The notes: generated from the sequence alone by a model not told the origin. A stretch of 64,000 nucleotides of DNA from Phascolarctobacterium_A sp902463975 (GCF_902463975.1 NZ_CABQHJ010000012.1:1-64000); one strand, 5' to 3'; numbered from the stretch's first letter, positions 41,502 to 50,461 are shown. Made by a program: numbers and translations.

Positions 41502-42965
41502 ATGTTGAATTTATCTTTGGAGCAGGTCATGCAGTATGCACAGGATTTCAAGGCTGTACCGGTAGCGAAGGAATGCCTGGCGGATATGCTGACGCCGCTG
41601 GCGTTTTTGGACAATGTAAGACGCAGCAGCCGCAACTACTTCCTTTTGGAAAGCATTGAGGGCGGTGAGCACTGGGCACGTTATTCCTTTGTAGGCTATG
41701 ATCCTGTGCTGCGTTTGAAAATAACCGACGGTAATGCGGAAATCATCAGCGGTGCCGCCGTGAAGTATCAGGAAAACGATCCCTTGGGCTGCATCCGCCA
41801 TATTCTGGAGGAATACAAGGCACCGCAGATTGAAGGCCTGCCTAATTTTACCGGTGGCCTTGTCGGCACCTTCGGCTTTGATTTTATGCGCTACTGCGAG
41901 CCGGATATGCGGGTAAATAAAGAGCGCAAGGCGGAATTTGCCGATGTCGATTTGATGCTGTTTGATAAGCTGATTGCCTTTGATCATCTCAAGCAGAAGA
42001 TTTTCCTGATTGTGAATGTCAAAACGGATAATGCTGCCATCAACTACGCCAAGGCGGAGCGCGAAATTGCGGCGATGGAGGAGATGCTGCTGCAGCCTGT
42101 GCAGCCGAAGAAGCCTGTAAAGGCTAAGCTGGGCGAGTTCACCAGTAACCAAAGCCGCGAGCAGTATAATAAAAATGTCCTGCGCTGCAAGGAATATATC
42201 AAAAACGGCGATGCCTTTCAGATTGTTTACGCGCAAAAATTCAGCGCGACGTACGACCAGAGCCTTTTCAGCGCTTACCGTTATTTGAGAACGACGAACC
42301 CTTCGCAGTACATGGTGTTTTTACATAATGACGATATGGAAATCGCCGGCAGCTCGCCGGAAACTTTGGTGAAGGTTGTAGGCAAAAGGGTCATCAGCAT
42401 GCCGATTGCCGGCACACGCCGTCGCGGCAAGACGAGTGAGGAGGACAAGGCGCTGGAGCAGGAGCTTTTAGCAGACGCCAAGGAAATCGCCGAGCATAAT
42501 ATGCTGGTAGATTTGGGGCGTAACGATGTGGGCCGTGTCTGTGATTTTGGTAGCGTCAAGGTGAGTGATTACAAGGCGATTAAGCGTTTTTCACACGTTA
42601 TGCATATCACGAGCAAGGTTACAGGACAGCTGAGCGCCGATAAGGACGCGCTGGACGCGCTGCGGGCAGTGTTCCCGGCAGGCACGCTGAGCGGAGCGCC
42701 GAAGATTCGCGCCTGCGAGATTATTGACGAGCTGGAGCCGGAGCGCCGCGGTATTTACGGCGGTGGCATGGGCTATCTTGATTTTGGCGGTAACATGGAT
42801 ATCTGCATTACGATCCGCACCATGGTCAAGAAGAACGACAGAGTTTATATTCAGGCCGGTGGCGGTATTGTAGCGGATTCCGTAGTGGATAATGAATTTC
42901 AGGAGACTGTGAATAAGGCGGGCGCCTGCATGACAGCGCTGCGCATGACGGCAGAGGGGGAGTAA
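41502..42965 (+). CDS. trpE: Anthranilate synthase component I
   Basis: A 487-residue chorismate-binding enzyme that, with TrpG, makes anthranilate from chorismate and glutamine. The N-terminal FLLESIEGGEHWARYSFVG contains the LLES-type motif used for tryptophan feedback. The C-terminal catalytic core shows IAGTRRRGKT, AEHNMLVDLGRND and PAGTLSGAPKIRACEIID. Start follows GATGAGGTG. The T-box in front and the feedback motif favour TrpE over the folate enzyme PabB. The rest of the trp pathway does not follow: after trpG comes an accessory ATPase region. Confidence 0.93.
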   Translation: MLNLSLEQVMQYAQDFKAVPVAKECLADMLTPLAFLDNVRRSSRNYFLLESIEGGEHWARYSFVGYDPVLRLKITDGNAEIISGAAVKYQENDPLGCIRHILEEYKAPQIEGLPNFTGGLVGTFGFDFMRYCEPDMRVNKERKAEFADVDLMLFDKLIAFDHLKQKIFLIVNVKTDNAAINYAKAEREIAAMEEMLLQPVQPKKPVKAKLGEFTSNQSREQYNKNVLRCKEYIKNGDAFQIVYAQKFSATYDQSLFSAYRYLRTTNPSQYMVFLHNDDMEIAGSSPETLVKVVGKRVISMPIAGTRRRGKTSEEDKALEQELLADAKEIAEHNMLVDLGRNDVGRVCDFGSVKVSDYKAIKRFSHVMHITSKVTGQLSADKDALDALRAVFPAGTLSGAPKIRACEIIDELEPERRGIYGGGMGYLDFGGNMDICITIRTMVKKNDRVYIQAGGGIVADSVVDNEFQETVNKAGACMTALRMTAEGE

Positions 42966-42968
42966 GGA

Positions 42969-43535
42969 ATGATTTTGATTATTGATAACTACGACAGCTT
43001 TACTTTTAATCTGTATCAGCTGATTGGCGAAATCAATCCTGATATCAAGGTTGTGCGCAATGATAAGCTGACGCTTGAGGATATCAGAGCAATGCAGCCT
43101 GACCACATTATTATTTCACCCGGTCCCGGCAATCCCAAGCAGGCAGGTATTTGCCTGGAGGTGATTCGCCAGTTGGCCGGTGAGTTCCCGATTTTGGGTG
43201 TCTGCCTGGGGCATCAGGCGATTGGTGAAGCCTTTGGCGGCAACGTGGTGCATGCACCGGAGATCGTGCATGGTAAGGCGGATAAGGTGTATCTTGAGGC
43301 AGCAAGCCCCATCTTTAAGGATATGCCGGATGGCTTTGAGGCAGCGCGCTATCATTCGCTGATTGTGGAGCCGGAGAGCCTGCCGGAATGCCTGGAGGTT
43401 ACGGCAAAAACGGCGAAGAACGAGATTATGGCGCTGCAGCATAAAACGCTGCCGGTGTATGGCGTGCAGTTCCACCCGGAGTCGATTATGACGCCGCAGG
43501 GACGGACGATTTTGAAGAACTTTTTGAGCCTGTGA
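42969..43535 (+). CDS. trpG: Anthranilate synthase component II (glutamine amidotransferase)
   Basis: A 188-residue class I glutamine amidotransferase that supplies ammonia to TrpE. It has IIDNYDSFTFNLYQLIGE at the start, the nucleophile Cys in GVCLGHQAIGEAFGG near 79, and the His-Glu pair in FHPESIMTPQGR near the end. It starts 3 bp after trpE, so they are coupled. It could also serve PabB, as in organisms with one shared subunit. trpD, C, F, B and A are not in the window. Confidence 0.93.
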   Translation: MILIIDNYDSFTFNLYQLIGEINPDIKVVRNDKLTLEDIRAMQPDHIIISPGPGNPKQAGICLEVIRQLAGEFPILGVCLGHQAIGEAFGGNVVHAPEIVHGKADKVYLEAASPIFKDMPDGFEAARYHSLIVEPESLPECLEVTAKTAKNEIMALQHKTLPVYGVQFHPESIMTPQGRTILKNFLSL

Positions 43536-43579
43536 GCTTTGACGCAGGGCGTGACGGTTGTACGTGCGCTCTGCGTTTT

Positions 43580-43926
43580 CTATTACGGGAAAAGGGAAAA
43601 AATGCACTTTTTTCGTAATATGATGTGTGCAGAAGCGGTAATCTTGAGACTTCTATTACGAAAAAAGGGATAAAGTGCATAAAGTTCGTAATAGGATGCG
43701 TGCGGACACGATAAAAATGAAGAGTACTATTACGAGAAAAGTGAATTAGGTGAAAAATCTCGTAATAGGATGCGTGATGAAGCGGTAAAAAAGATAGTTC
43801 TATTACGAGAAAAGGGAAAAAGTGCATAAAACTCGTAATAGAAAGTATGCTTAAGCTTGCTTAAGGTGCTTAATAATGCTATACTTATTACGAGAAAAGT
43901 GCACTAGGTGAAAAATCTCGTAATAG
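43580..43926. repeat. Five-unit palindromic repeat array, left of ATPase copy 3
   Basis: Five 42-43 bp units with ends CTATTACG...CGTAATAG at 43580-43621, 43653-43694, 43727-43768, 43800-43841 and 43884-43926. The first four are spaced every 73-74 bp, and the linkers are themselves partly conserved (GGATGCGTG...GCGGTAA). The last unit runs into the ribosome site of the ATPase gene at 43938. This fills the 400-bp gap after trpG. Confidence 0.88.
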
Positions 43927-43937
43927 GAGTGTGTGAA

Positions 43938-45191
43938 ATGACAGAAATTAAACGAGATCTTTATCTGCAAAAGCTTATAGACCGTAAAGAAAACGGAGAG
44001 ATTAAGGTTATTACCGGTATTCGCAGATGTGGCAAATCATATCTGTTATTTAATCTGTATTACAATTACCTGCTGCAAAACGGAGTAGATAAGGATTGCA
44101 TTATACGCATAGCTTTAGATAGTCCTGAATGGGAAGATATGCTTAATATTCAAATGCTTAATGAGTATATTAAAAGCAAGATAGTTCCAGAGAAAATGAA
44201 CTATGTTTTTCTTGATGAGGTACAGTTTGTTGATGGTTTTGCAAAACTATTAAACGGCTTAAATCGCTACAGTAATCTGGATATTTATGTTACCGGCAGT
44301 AACTCTAAGTTTTTGTCTACTGACATTTTAACAGAGTTTCGTGGGCGTGGCGATGAAGTACGCGTTTATCCCTTGAATTATGCAGAATTTGTTTCAGCAT
44401 TTGCAGGAAGCAAAGAAGAAGCATGGAAGAATTATTATACTTATGGTGGCTTGCCACAAATTTTAGCTCGTAAAAAGGATGAGCTAAAAGCAAAATATTT
44501 GAGAGATTTGTTCAGCAAGGTGTATTTGGCTGATATAGTAGAGCGTAATAGCTTACGTGGCGATGTGGTTATGGATACCTTGGTAAATATTTTGGCTTCG
44601 TCCGTTGGTTCTTTGACTAATCCTTCCAAGTTAGCCAATACTTTTGCCAGCAAGGGTATTAAGGTCAGTGATAAAACTATCGGGGCATATATTGATTATC
44701 TGCAGGATGCTTTTTTAGTGAATAAAGCGGAACGATATGATATTAAAGGCAGAAAGTATATTGCTTCACCATTCAAATATTATTTTACTGATGTTGGCTT
44801 ACGCAATGCACGTTTGAATTTTCGTCAACAGGAAGAGAATCACATTATGGAAAACATTATTTATAATGAATTGCTGGTGCGTGATTTTAATGTTGATGTC
44901 GGAATTGTAGAGTATCGTACCAAAAATGCTGAAGGAAAGCAGGTAAAGATAAATTTAGAGGTTGATTTTGTTTGTAATAAGGGTAGTCAGCGCTTTTATA
45001 TTCAGTCCGCCTTTTCTATTCCTGATAGAGAGAAGATGGAGCAGGAACAGAATTCGCTTGTCCGTATCAATGATTCGTTTAAAAAGATTATTGTGGTTAA
45101 GGATGATATAAAGCCCTGGTATAATGAGGAGGGAATTTTGGTGCTGGGATTGCAGCAGTTTTTACTTCAACCTGAAAGCATGCTTTTGTGA
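43938..45191 (+). CDS. DUF4143-type AAA ATPase, copy 3
   Basis: A 417-residue ATPase from the ATG at 43938, with TAGGAG upstream supplied by the end of the last repeat unit (an in-frame start at 43908 lies within the repeat). Walker A is TGIRRCGKSYLL, Walker B YVFLDEVQFV, then YVTGSNSKFLSTDI and FRGRGDEVRVYPLNY, and a C-terminal DUF4143 domain in which VDFVCN is followed by YIQSAFS, so the nuclease-like E-x-K is absent. Related to copy 2 but far from identical. Repeats with the same CTATTACG...CGTAATAG ends lie on both sides (five left, two right), different in sequence from the repeats around copy 2. Function unknown. Confidence 0.85.
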   Translation: MTEIKRDLYLQKLIDRKENGEIKVITGIRRCGKSYLLFNLYYNYLLQNGVDKDCIIRIALDSPEWEDMLNIQMLNEYIKSKIVPEKMNYVFLDEVQFVDGFAKLLNGLNRYSNLDIYVTGSNSKFLSTDILTEFRGRGDEVRVYPLNYAEFVSAFAGSKEEAWKNYYTYGGLPQILARKKDELKAKYLRDLFSKVYLADIVERNSLRGDVVMDTLVNILASSVGSLTNPSKLANTFASKGIKVSDKTIGAYIDYLQDAFLVNKAERYDIKGRKYIASPFKYYFTDVGLRNARLNFRQQEENHIMENIIYNELLVRDFNVDVGIVEYRTKNAEGKQVKINLEVDFVCNKGSQRFYIQSAFSIPDREKMEQEQNSLVRINDSFKKIIVVKDDIKPWYNEEGILVLGLQQFLLQPESMLL

Positions 45192-45193
45192 TT

Positions 45194-45309
45194 CTATTAC
45201 GGGAAAAGGTAAAAAATGCACTTTTTTCGTAATAGGATGCGTAATGTAGCAGTAAATAGGGAGAATGCTATTACGAGAAAAGGGAGAAAATGCCAAAATC
45301 TCGTAATAG
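45194..45309. repeat. Two-unit palindromic repeat array, right of ATPase copy 3
   Basis: Units at 45194-45235 and 45268-45309, 74 bp apart, with the same ends and inner sequence as the left array. The first starts 3 bp after the ATPase stop codon. Confidence 0.88.
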
Positions 45310-45382
45310 AAATCATTATACCTTCCCTTTTTGTAAAATCTTTACACTTGCCGCTATAAGAACATACTAATAATTTTCCTCG

Positions 45383-45411
45383 TTGACAAATAGCAGTAAC
45401 AGTAATATAAT
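45383..45411 (+). promoter_or_regulatory. Promoter of the lysine-riboswitch operon
   Basis: Near-consensus TTGACA (45383-45388), 17-bp spacer, TATAAT (45406-45411). Confidence 0.85.
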
Positions 45412-45432
45412 TTTTTTAATAGCAAACCATTA

Positions 45433-45588
45433 AGATAGAGGCGCGGAAAGCATGAGTAGGTTGTGGAGCGGGAGCTGAGAAGCATCACAAAAGGGCTAAC
45501 GCCGAAGTGCAATGGCAGCCGTGTCGTTGTGCTGGGCCGTCAGTGAAAGCTGCCGGACTGTCGCTGCATCTGCAGCGGAGGGCTATCT
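45433..45588 (+). promoter_or_regulatory. Lysine riboswitch (L-box) upstream of dapB
   Basis: The aptamer begins AGATAGAGGCGCGG with AGTA following, has GGAGCTGAGAAGC, GGGCTAACGCCGAAG, and CCGTCAGTGAAAGC then GGACTGTC, the conserved L-box segments. The outer stem pairs AGATAG (45433) with CTATCT (45583). That same CTATCTC can instead pair with GAGATAG (45629-45635), the left arm of the terminator, so lysine binding should free the terminator and stop transcription. Confidence 0.88.
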
Positions 45589-45620
45589 CGGCTATGGGTG
45601 TGAATATTTATTTAGCATGC

Positions 45621-45667
45621 TAACCGTTGAGATAGAATCCAAAGGAAATATCTCAACGGTTATTTTT
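45621..45667 (+). terminator. Riboswitch-controlled terminator
   Basis: Fourteen-pair stem TAACCGTTGAGATA/TATCTCAACGGTTA followed by TTTTT, just upstream of dapB. Confidence 0.85.
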
Positions 45668-45687
45668 ATGATTAAGGAGTGAACAAC

Positions 45688-46458
45688 ATGATTCGTGTTT
45701 TGGTAAATGGTGCGCTGGGCCGCATGGGCAGCGAGGTATGTAAAAAGGTATATAGCGAAGCTGATTTGGAGCTTGTTGGTGCTGTAGATATTAAGGAAGG
45801 CACCGTGCCTCTGGGCGACGGTGTTAAGGTAACGACTGACCTGGTTGCTGCGATTGAAGCTGCCAAACCGGACGTTGTTGTTGACTTCACCCGTCCTGAT
45901 GTTGTTATGGGCAATCTGCGCAAAATGCTGCCGCTCGGCGTGCATGCAGTAGTAGGCACAACAGGCTTCAGCGATGCGGATTTGCAAGAGGTTGATGAGC
46001 TGGCACGCAAGCACAACACCAGCCTGCTGATTGCACCGAACTTTGCGCTTGGCGCAGTTGTAATGATGAAGCTGGCGTGTGAGGCTGCCAAATACTTCCC
46101 GCATGTGGAAATTATCGAGAAGCATCACGATAATAAGCTGGATGCTCCCAGCGGTACGGCGATTATTACCGCACAAAAAATTGCTGAGGTGCGCAAGGCT
46201 ATGCACCAGGGCAATCCTGATGAAAAGGAAACCATGGCAGGTGCGCGCGGTGCGGATTACGAGGGCATGAAGATTCACAGTGTACGTCTGCCGGGCTACG
46301 TTGCTTCCCAGGAGGTTATCTTCGGCGGTCAGGGCGAAACACTGAAAATCAGTACTGATCCTGTAAACCGCGAATGCTACATGCCGGGCGTTGCGCTTGG
46401 CTGCCGCAAAATTGTTGACCAAGTAGGCCTGGTATACGGCTTAGATAAATTACTCTAA
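45688..46458 (+). CDS. dapB: 4-hydroxy-tetrahydrodipicolinate reductase
   Basis: A 256-residue enzyme of the diaminopimelate/lysine pathway, NAD(P)H-dependent. N-terminal nucleotide-binding motif VNGALGRMGSEV, then VVGTTGFSD, and the catalytic E-x2-E-x2-HHxxKxDAPSGTA motif (EIIEKHHDNKLDAPSGTA). The ATG at 45688 is chosen since AAGGAG lies 8 nt upstream; the GTG at 45679 falls within that site. First gene after the lysine riboswitch. Confidence 0.95.
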   Translation: MIRVLVNGALGRMGSEVCKKVYSEADLELVGAVDIKEGTVPLGDGVKVTTDLVAAIEAAKPDVVVDFTRPDVVMGNLRKMLPLGVHAVVGTTGFSDADLQEVDELARKHNTSLLIAPNFALGAVVMMKLACEAAKYFPHVEIIEKHHDNKLDAPSGTAIITAQKIAEVRKAMHQGNPDEKETMAGARGADYEGMKIHSVRLPGYVASQEVIFGGQGETLKISTDPVNRECYMPGVALGCRKIVDQVGLVYGLDKLL

Positions 46459-46477
46459 TAGTGAGGGGGAGAATTTT

Positions 46478-47515
46478 ATGAAAAAGTATAACGTTGCTAT
46501 TTTGGGCGCTACCGGTGCTGTTGGTACTGAATTTCTGAAGCTTATCGAAGAAAGAAACTTCCCATTTGCAGAACTGCGTCTGCTGGCTTCCAAGCGCAGC
46601 GCAGGCAAGCAGATTGAATTTATGGGCAAAACATATACTGTGCAGGAGGCTACCAAGGACTCCTTCGAGGGCATTGATATCGCTCTGTTCGCAGGCGGCA
46701 GCGTTTCTAAGGAGTTTGCTCCCTACGCTGTGAAAGCCGGTGCCGTTGTTATTGATAACTCCAGCACCTTCCGTATGGACCCCGAAGTGCCGCTGGTTGT
46801 GCCGGAGGTTAACCCCGAGGACATCCTGAAGCACAAGGGCATTATCGCCAACCCTAACTGCTCTACCATTATTATGGTTATGGCACTGAAGCCGCTGTAT
46901 GACCTGGCACGCATTAAACGTATCGTCGTTTCTACCTATCAGGCTGTTTCCGGCGCCGGCAAGGAGGGCATTGACGAGCTCACCGACCAGACCAAGGCTT
47001 ACAGCGAGGGCCGTGAGATGGAGGCACACATTCTTCCGTCCGCAAGTCTGTCGAAGCATTATCCGATTGCCTTTAACCTGATTCCGCAGATTGATGTTTT
47101 CCTTGACAATCTCTACACCAAAGAAGAGATGAAGATGATTAACGAAACAAGAAAGATTATGCATGATGACGAAATGCGCATTACCGCTACTACCGTGCGT
47201 GTGCCTGTATACCGCAGCCACAGCGAATCGGTAAACATTGAGTTTGAGCATGATTTGGAGCTGAAGGATATGGCAGCTGCTATCAACGCTTTCCCCGGCA
47301 TTAAGATGATGGATGATCCTGCCAACCAGGTTTATCCGATGCCTTTATATACCTCGGAAAAATATGACTGCTTTGTTGGCCGTCTGCGCCGCGATGAGTC
47401 TAACCCGAATACCTTTAACCTGTGGGTAGTAGGCGACCAGATCCGCAAGGGCGCTGCACTGAACACTCTGCAGATTGCTGAGGTTATGATTAAAAACGGC
47501 TGGTTAGAAAAATAA
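46478..47515 (+). CDS. asd: Aspartate-semialdehyde dehydrogenase
   Basis: A 345-residue enzyme that reduces aspartyl phosphate to the semialdehyde, shared by lysine, threonine and methionine synthesis. It begins YNVAILGATGAVGTEFLKL, has the active-site cysteine in NPNCSTIIMVMALKPL near 130 and the substrate-binding region VSTYQAVSGAGKEG. It lies 19 bp after dapB with GAGGGGGAG upstream, in the riboswitch operon. Confidence 0.95.
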   Translation: MKKYNVAILGATGAVGTEFLKLIEERNFPFAELRLLASKRSAGKQIEFMGKTYTVQEATKDSFEGIDIALFAGGSVSKEFAPYAVKAGAVVIDNSSTFRMDPEVPLVVPEVNPEDILKHKGIIANPNCSTIIMVMALKPLYDLARIKRIVVSTYQAVSGAGKEGIDELTDQTKAYSEGREMEAHILPSASLSKHYPIAFNLIPQIDVFLDNLYTKEEMKMINETRKIMHDDEMRITATTVRVPVYRSHSESVNIEFEHDLELKDMAAAINAFPGIKMMDDPANQVYPMPLYTSEKYDCFVGRLRRDESNPNTFNLWVVGDQIRKGAALNTLQIAEVMIKNGWLEK

Positions 47516-47625
47516 TAATGCACCTCTGCGTGTAAAGACTACCTGGCGTACAGCCTGTACACCACAGCCTTTCCGGCATCCGGTACATTTTGCGTTTTAA
47601 TTTAAACAGATGAGGAGCAATTTAC

Positions 47626-48846
47626 ATGAAAATCATTGTACAGAAATTCGGCGGCACCTCCGTCGCAAGTGAGGAAGCCCGCGTTGCAGTTAAAAACAAG
47701 GTACAGCAGGCTATCCGTAACGGTTACTCCCCGGTAGTTGTAGTTTCCGCTATGGGACGCAAGGGTGCGCCCTACGCGACCGATACTCTTATCGGTACCC
47801 TGAAGGACGTTAACCTTTCCGTTAATGTGCGCGAGATGGATATGATGATGTGCTGCGGCGAAATCATTTCCGCCTGCGTAATGGCAGCAACTCTGCAAAA
47901 ATTCGGTATCAACGCTATGGCGCTCACCGGCGGTCAGGCAGGCATTGTTACTGATTCCCAGTTTGGTGCCGCACGTATCAAAAACATCAATACCTCCGGT
48001 CTTATCCGTCTGCTGGAGGCAGGCATCATTCCGGTTGTCTGCGGCTTCCAGGGCATGACGGAAAACAACTATAAATTTACTACCTTAGGTCGCGGTGGCA
48101 GCGATACCTCTGCTGCTGCACTGGGCGCTGCGCTCAAGGCTGATTTTGTTGAAATTTATACAGACGTTGAGGGCATTATGACTGCAGACCCGCGTATTGT
48201 CGAGAAGGCAAATATTCTGCAGCAGATTTCCTATGCTGAGGTTTGCCAGATGGCACAGAACGGCGCTAAGGTTATTCATCCGCGTGCTGTGGAAATTGCT
48301 ATGGGCAGCAATATTCCCATGTATGTAAAATCCACCTTCAGCGATGCTCCCGGCACTTTGATTACCAGTGAGCGCATCGGTCAGGGTAACGGCGGCGAAA
48401 TTGCGATTAACGAATCCTGCGCCAGCGGCGTTGCTCATCTTAATGATCTGGCACAATTCCGCATTGACCTGAATCCGCAGGATATTACTGCAGGCCGCAA
48501 TCTGTTCGAGGATTTGGCAGATGCAGGCATCAGCGTAGGCTGCTTGAACCTGTCCGAGAAGGAAGCAATGTTTGCAGTATTTTCTCCGGACGTAGAGCAC
48601 ACCTGCAAGGTGCTTGATGCAACAGGCTTTAAATATACGCTGAACGAGGGCTGCGGTAAGGTTTCCGTTGTCGGCAGTGCTATGCGTGGCGTGCCCGGCA
48701 TTATGGCTACCTTTGTAACTGCGCTTGCCAGCCACAATATCGCTATTCTGCAAACTGTGGACAGCGATACTACGATTTCCGCGATTGTAAAAGAGGAGCA
48801 TTTGGTGGAAGCTGTGAAGGCGCTCCATGAGGCCTTCAAGCTGTAG
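47626..48846 (+). CDS. lysC: Aspartate kinase
   Basis: A 406-residue aspartokinase starting MKIIVQKFGGTSVA, with the kinase core (GRGGSDTSAAALGAALKAD, YTDVEGIMTADPR) and two C-terminal ACT-type regulatory domains (ALASHNIAILQTVDSDTT near the end). It is 110 bp after asd; the gap (47516-47625) is non-coding and includes a CTCTGCG stretch like that in the repeats after this gene. Likely subject to lysine feedback, and to the riboswitch if transcription continues through the gap. Confidence 0.95.
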   Translation: MKIIVQKFGGTSVASEEARVAVKNKVQQAIRNGYSPVVVVSAMGRKGAPYATDTLIGTLKDVNLSVNVREMDMMMCCGEIISACVMAATLQKFGINAMALTGGQAGIVTDSQFGAARIKNINTSGLIRLLEAGIIPVVCGFQGMTENNYKFTTLGRGGSDTSAAALGAALKADFVEIYTDVEGIMTADPRIVEKANILQQISYAEVCQMAQNGAKVIHPRAVEIAMGSNIPMYVKSTFSDAPGTLITSERIGQGNGGEIAINESCASGVAHLNDLAQFRIDLNPQDITAGRNLFEDLADAGISVGCLNLSEKEAMFAVFSPDVEHTCKVLDATGFKYTLNEGCGKVSVVGSAMRGVPGIMATFVTALASHNIAILQTVDSDTTISAIVKEEHLVEAVKALHEAFKL

Positions 48847-48853
48847 TCTGTGT

Positions 48854-48982
48854 ATAAAGCACCGTCTGCGTTGTTATGTATCCGCGACGTATCGCTAGTA
48901 CGCCGTCGTCGACATGCCTGGCATCCAGCACTTTCTCCACAGCCTATTAGGGTAAAGAGGAAATAAAGCACCGTCTGCGTTG
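48854..48982. repeat. Direct repeat in the lysC-dapA gap
   Basis: The 20-bp string ATAAAGCACCGTCTGCGTTG occurs at 48854-48873 and 48963-48982; each is followed some 25-30 bp later by a similar AGTACGCCG. The rest of 48847-49098 holds no gene I can support. Confidence 0.7.
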
Positions 48983-49098
48983 CTAGGATTTTTTAGCGCA
49001 CCAAAAGTACGCCGGAAAATATATAAAATTTATTTAGACAATAATCAATATTTCATAGAGATCTTTGGTTTCAATTAGTTTTAAGAGGTGGAATTACA

Positions 49099-49995
49099 AT
49101 GAACAAACCGTATTTTGGCAGATTATTAACGGCAATGGTTACGCCGTTCAACGCTGATGGTAGCATCAATTATGCAGCCGGTGCAGATTTTGCTGACTGG
49201 CTGCTGGCTAACGGCAGTGACGGCCTGGTAGTAGAAGGCTCTACCGGCGAAGCTGCAACCATGGACATGGATGAAAAAATTAAATTCATGCAGACCATTG
49301 TTGCTCGTGTCAACGGCCGTGCTAAGATTGTTGCCGGTGCAGGCACAAACTGCACTGCCAGCACTATTGATTTGGTTAAGAAAATGGAAGCCTGCGGTGT
49401 TGACGGTGTCCTCGTAGTAGGCCCGTACTACAACAAACCGACTCAGGAAGGCTATTACCAGCATTTTGCAGCAGTAGCAAAGGCTACCAAGCTGCCGATT
49501 ATCGTTTATAACGTTCCCGGACGTACCGGCGGCAACATTGCTCCGGAAACTGTTGCACGTCTGGCAGCAGATTTCAGCAACATTGTGGCTATTAAAGAGG
49601 CAGCAGGCAATGTTGCACAAACTGCTGAGCTGTATCGCGTGCTTCCAGAAGATTTCTCCATTTACAGCGGTGACGACGGCCTGATTCTGCCGTTCCTGTC
49701 CGTTGGTGCCTGCGGCTTGATTTCCGTTCTGGCCAACGTTAACGGCAACATACTGCAGCAATTGATGCAGGCCTACAGTGAAGGCCGCGTTAAGGATGCC
49801 GCTGACCTCAACAAGGTCATGGTGCCTTTGGCTAAGGCTATGTTCATAGAAAGTAACCCGATTCCTATCAAAGCTGCCGTTACCAAGGTTACCGGTATTG
49901 AAGCAGGTGCTCCGCGTCTGCCGCTGACTCCTATCAGCGCTGCCGCTGAGGCTAAGCTGGATGCAGCTTTAAAAGCAGCAGGCATGATAAAATGA
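49099..49995 (+). CDS. dapA: 4-hydroxy-tetrahydrodipicolinate synthase
   Basis: A 298-residue class I aldolase that condenses pyruvate with aspartate semialdehyde. Substrate motif EGSTGEAATM near 45, the catalytic Tyr region YNVPGRTGGNI near 135 and the Schiff-base lysine in VAIKEAAGN near 162. RBS AAGAGGTGG. It follows lysC by 252 bp and may have its own promoter. Its stop overlaps the next start. Confidence 0.95.
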   Translation: MNKPYFGRLLTAMVTPFNADGSINYAAGADFADWLLANGSDGLVVEGSTGEAATMDMDEKIKFMQTIVARVNGRAKIVAGAGTNCTASTIDLVKKMEACGVDGVLVVGPYYNKPTQEGYYQHFAAVAKATKLPIIVYNVPGRTGGNIAPETVARLAADFSNIVAIKEAAGNVAQTAELYRVLPEDFSIYSGDDGLILPFLSVGACGLISVLANVNGNILQQLMQAYSEGRVKDAADLNKVMVPLAKAMFIESNPIPIKAAVTKVTGIEAGAPRLPLTPISAAAEAKLDAALKAAGMIK

Positions 49996-50399
49996 GCAAG
50001 CTGGTAGTAATTATCCAGTGCGACACAGTGCAGCAGCGTTGCTGCGGCTACAACTGTACGCACGCCTTTTACAGCCGTGAGGGCAAGTTTGCCGGTTATC
50101 CCGAGGATACGCATTACATGAGCTTCACCTGCGGTGGCTGCTCCGGCGGTGCGCTGACGGTGAAGCTGGAGAATCTGGCGAAGCGCCTGCGCCGCTTTAA
50201 GGAGGAGGGGCAGGAGCTTTGCGTGCATCTCTCTACCTGCATGGTATCGGATAATTCGCATAAGCCGCCTTGCCCGCATCTTGATTACATTCAAAAGATT
50301 TTAGCGAAGAAGAAGCTTACCAATATTGTTCATGGTACATATATTTCCAAAACGGCAACCAGACGTCGCGAGGAAGGTATCTATAAGGAATTTGAGTGA
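49992..50399 (+). CDS. CGGC-domain protein, putative metal-binding
   Basis: A 135-residue protein with the CGGC motif in SFTCGGCSGGALTVKL and further cysteines (QRCCGYNC near the start, LSTCMVSD, PPCPHLDYIQK). This matches the CGGC-domain family, thought to bind metal and seen near metal or cofactor genes. No signal peptide. ATG overlaps the dapA stop (ATGA), so the two are co-translated, an odd pairing for a lysine gene. Function not established. Confidence 0.8.
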   Translation: MSKLVVIIQCDTVQQRCCGYNCTHAFYSREGKFAGYPEDTHYMSFTCGGCSGGALTVKLENLAKRLRRFKEEGQELCVHLSTCMVSDNSHKPPCPHLDYIQKILAKKKLTNIVHGTYISKTATRRREEGIYKEFE

Positions 50400-50416
50400 G
50401 CTTTGAATAAGTAATG

Positions 50417-50461
50417 AAAAACACCCTGCGTATTGCCGTTGGCAATGCACAGGGTGTTTCT
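50417..50461. terminator. Bidirectional terminator between CGGC gene and panF
   Basis: ACACCCTG/CAGGGTGT stem with an inner ATTGCC-GTT-GGCAAT, bordered by AAAA on the left and TTTC on the right; serves the convergent genes. Confidence 0.75.

Noticed and set aside
39692..45191. Insertion sequences carrying the ATPase genes
   Set aside because: No transposase, no terminal inverted repeats of IS type and no target-site duplication visible; the flanking palindromes are of another kind.
43580..45309. CRISPR array
   Set aside because: The regular 73-74 bp spacing with 42-bp repeats looks CRISPR-like, but the 'spacers' are themselves partly conserved, repeats are long palindromes, and no cas gene is present.
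45433..45588. A second T-box upstream of dapB
   Set aside because: No AAGGTGGTACCGC core; the conserved blocks are those of the lysine riboswitch.
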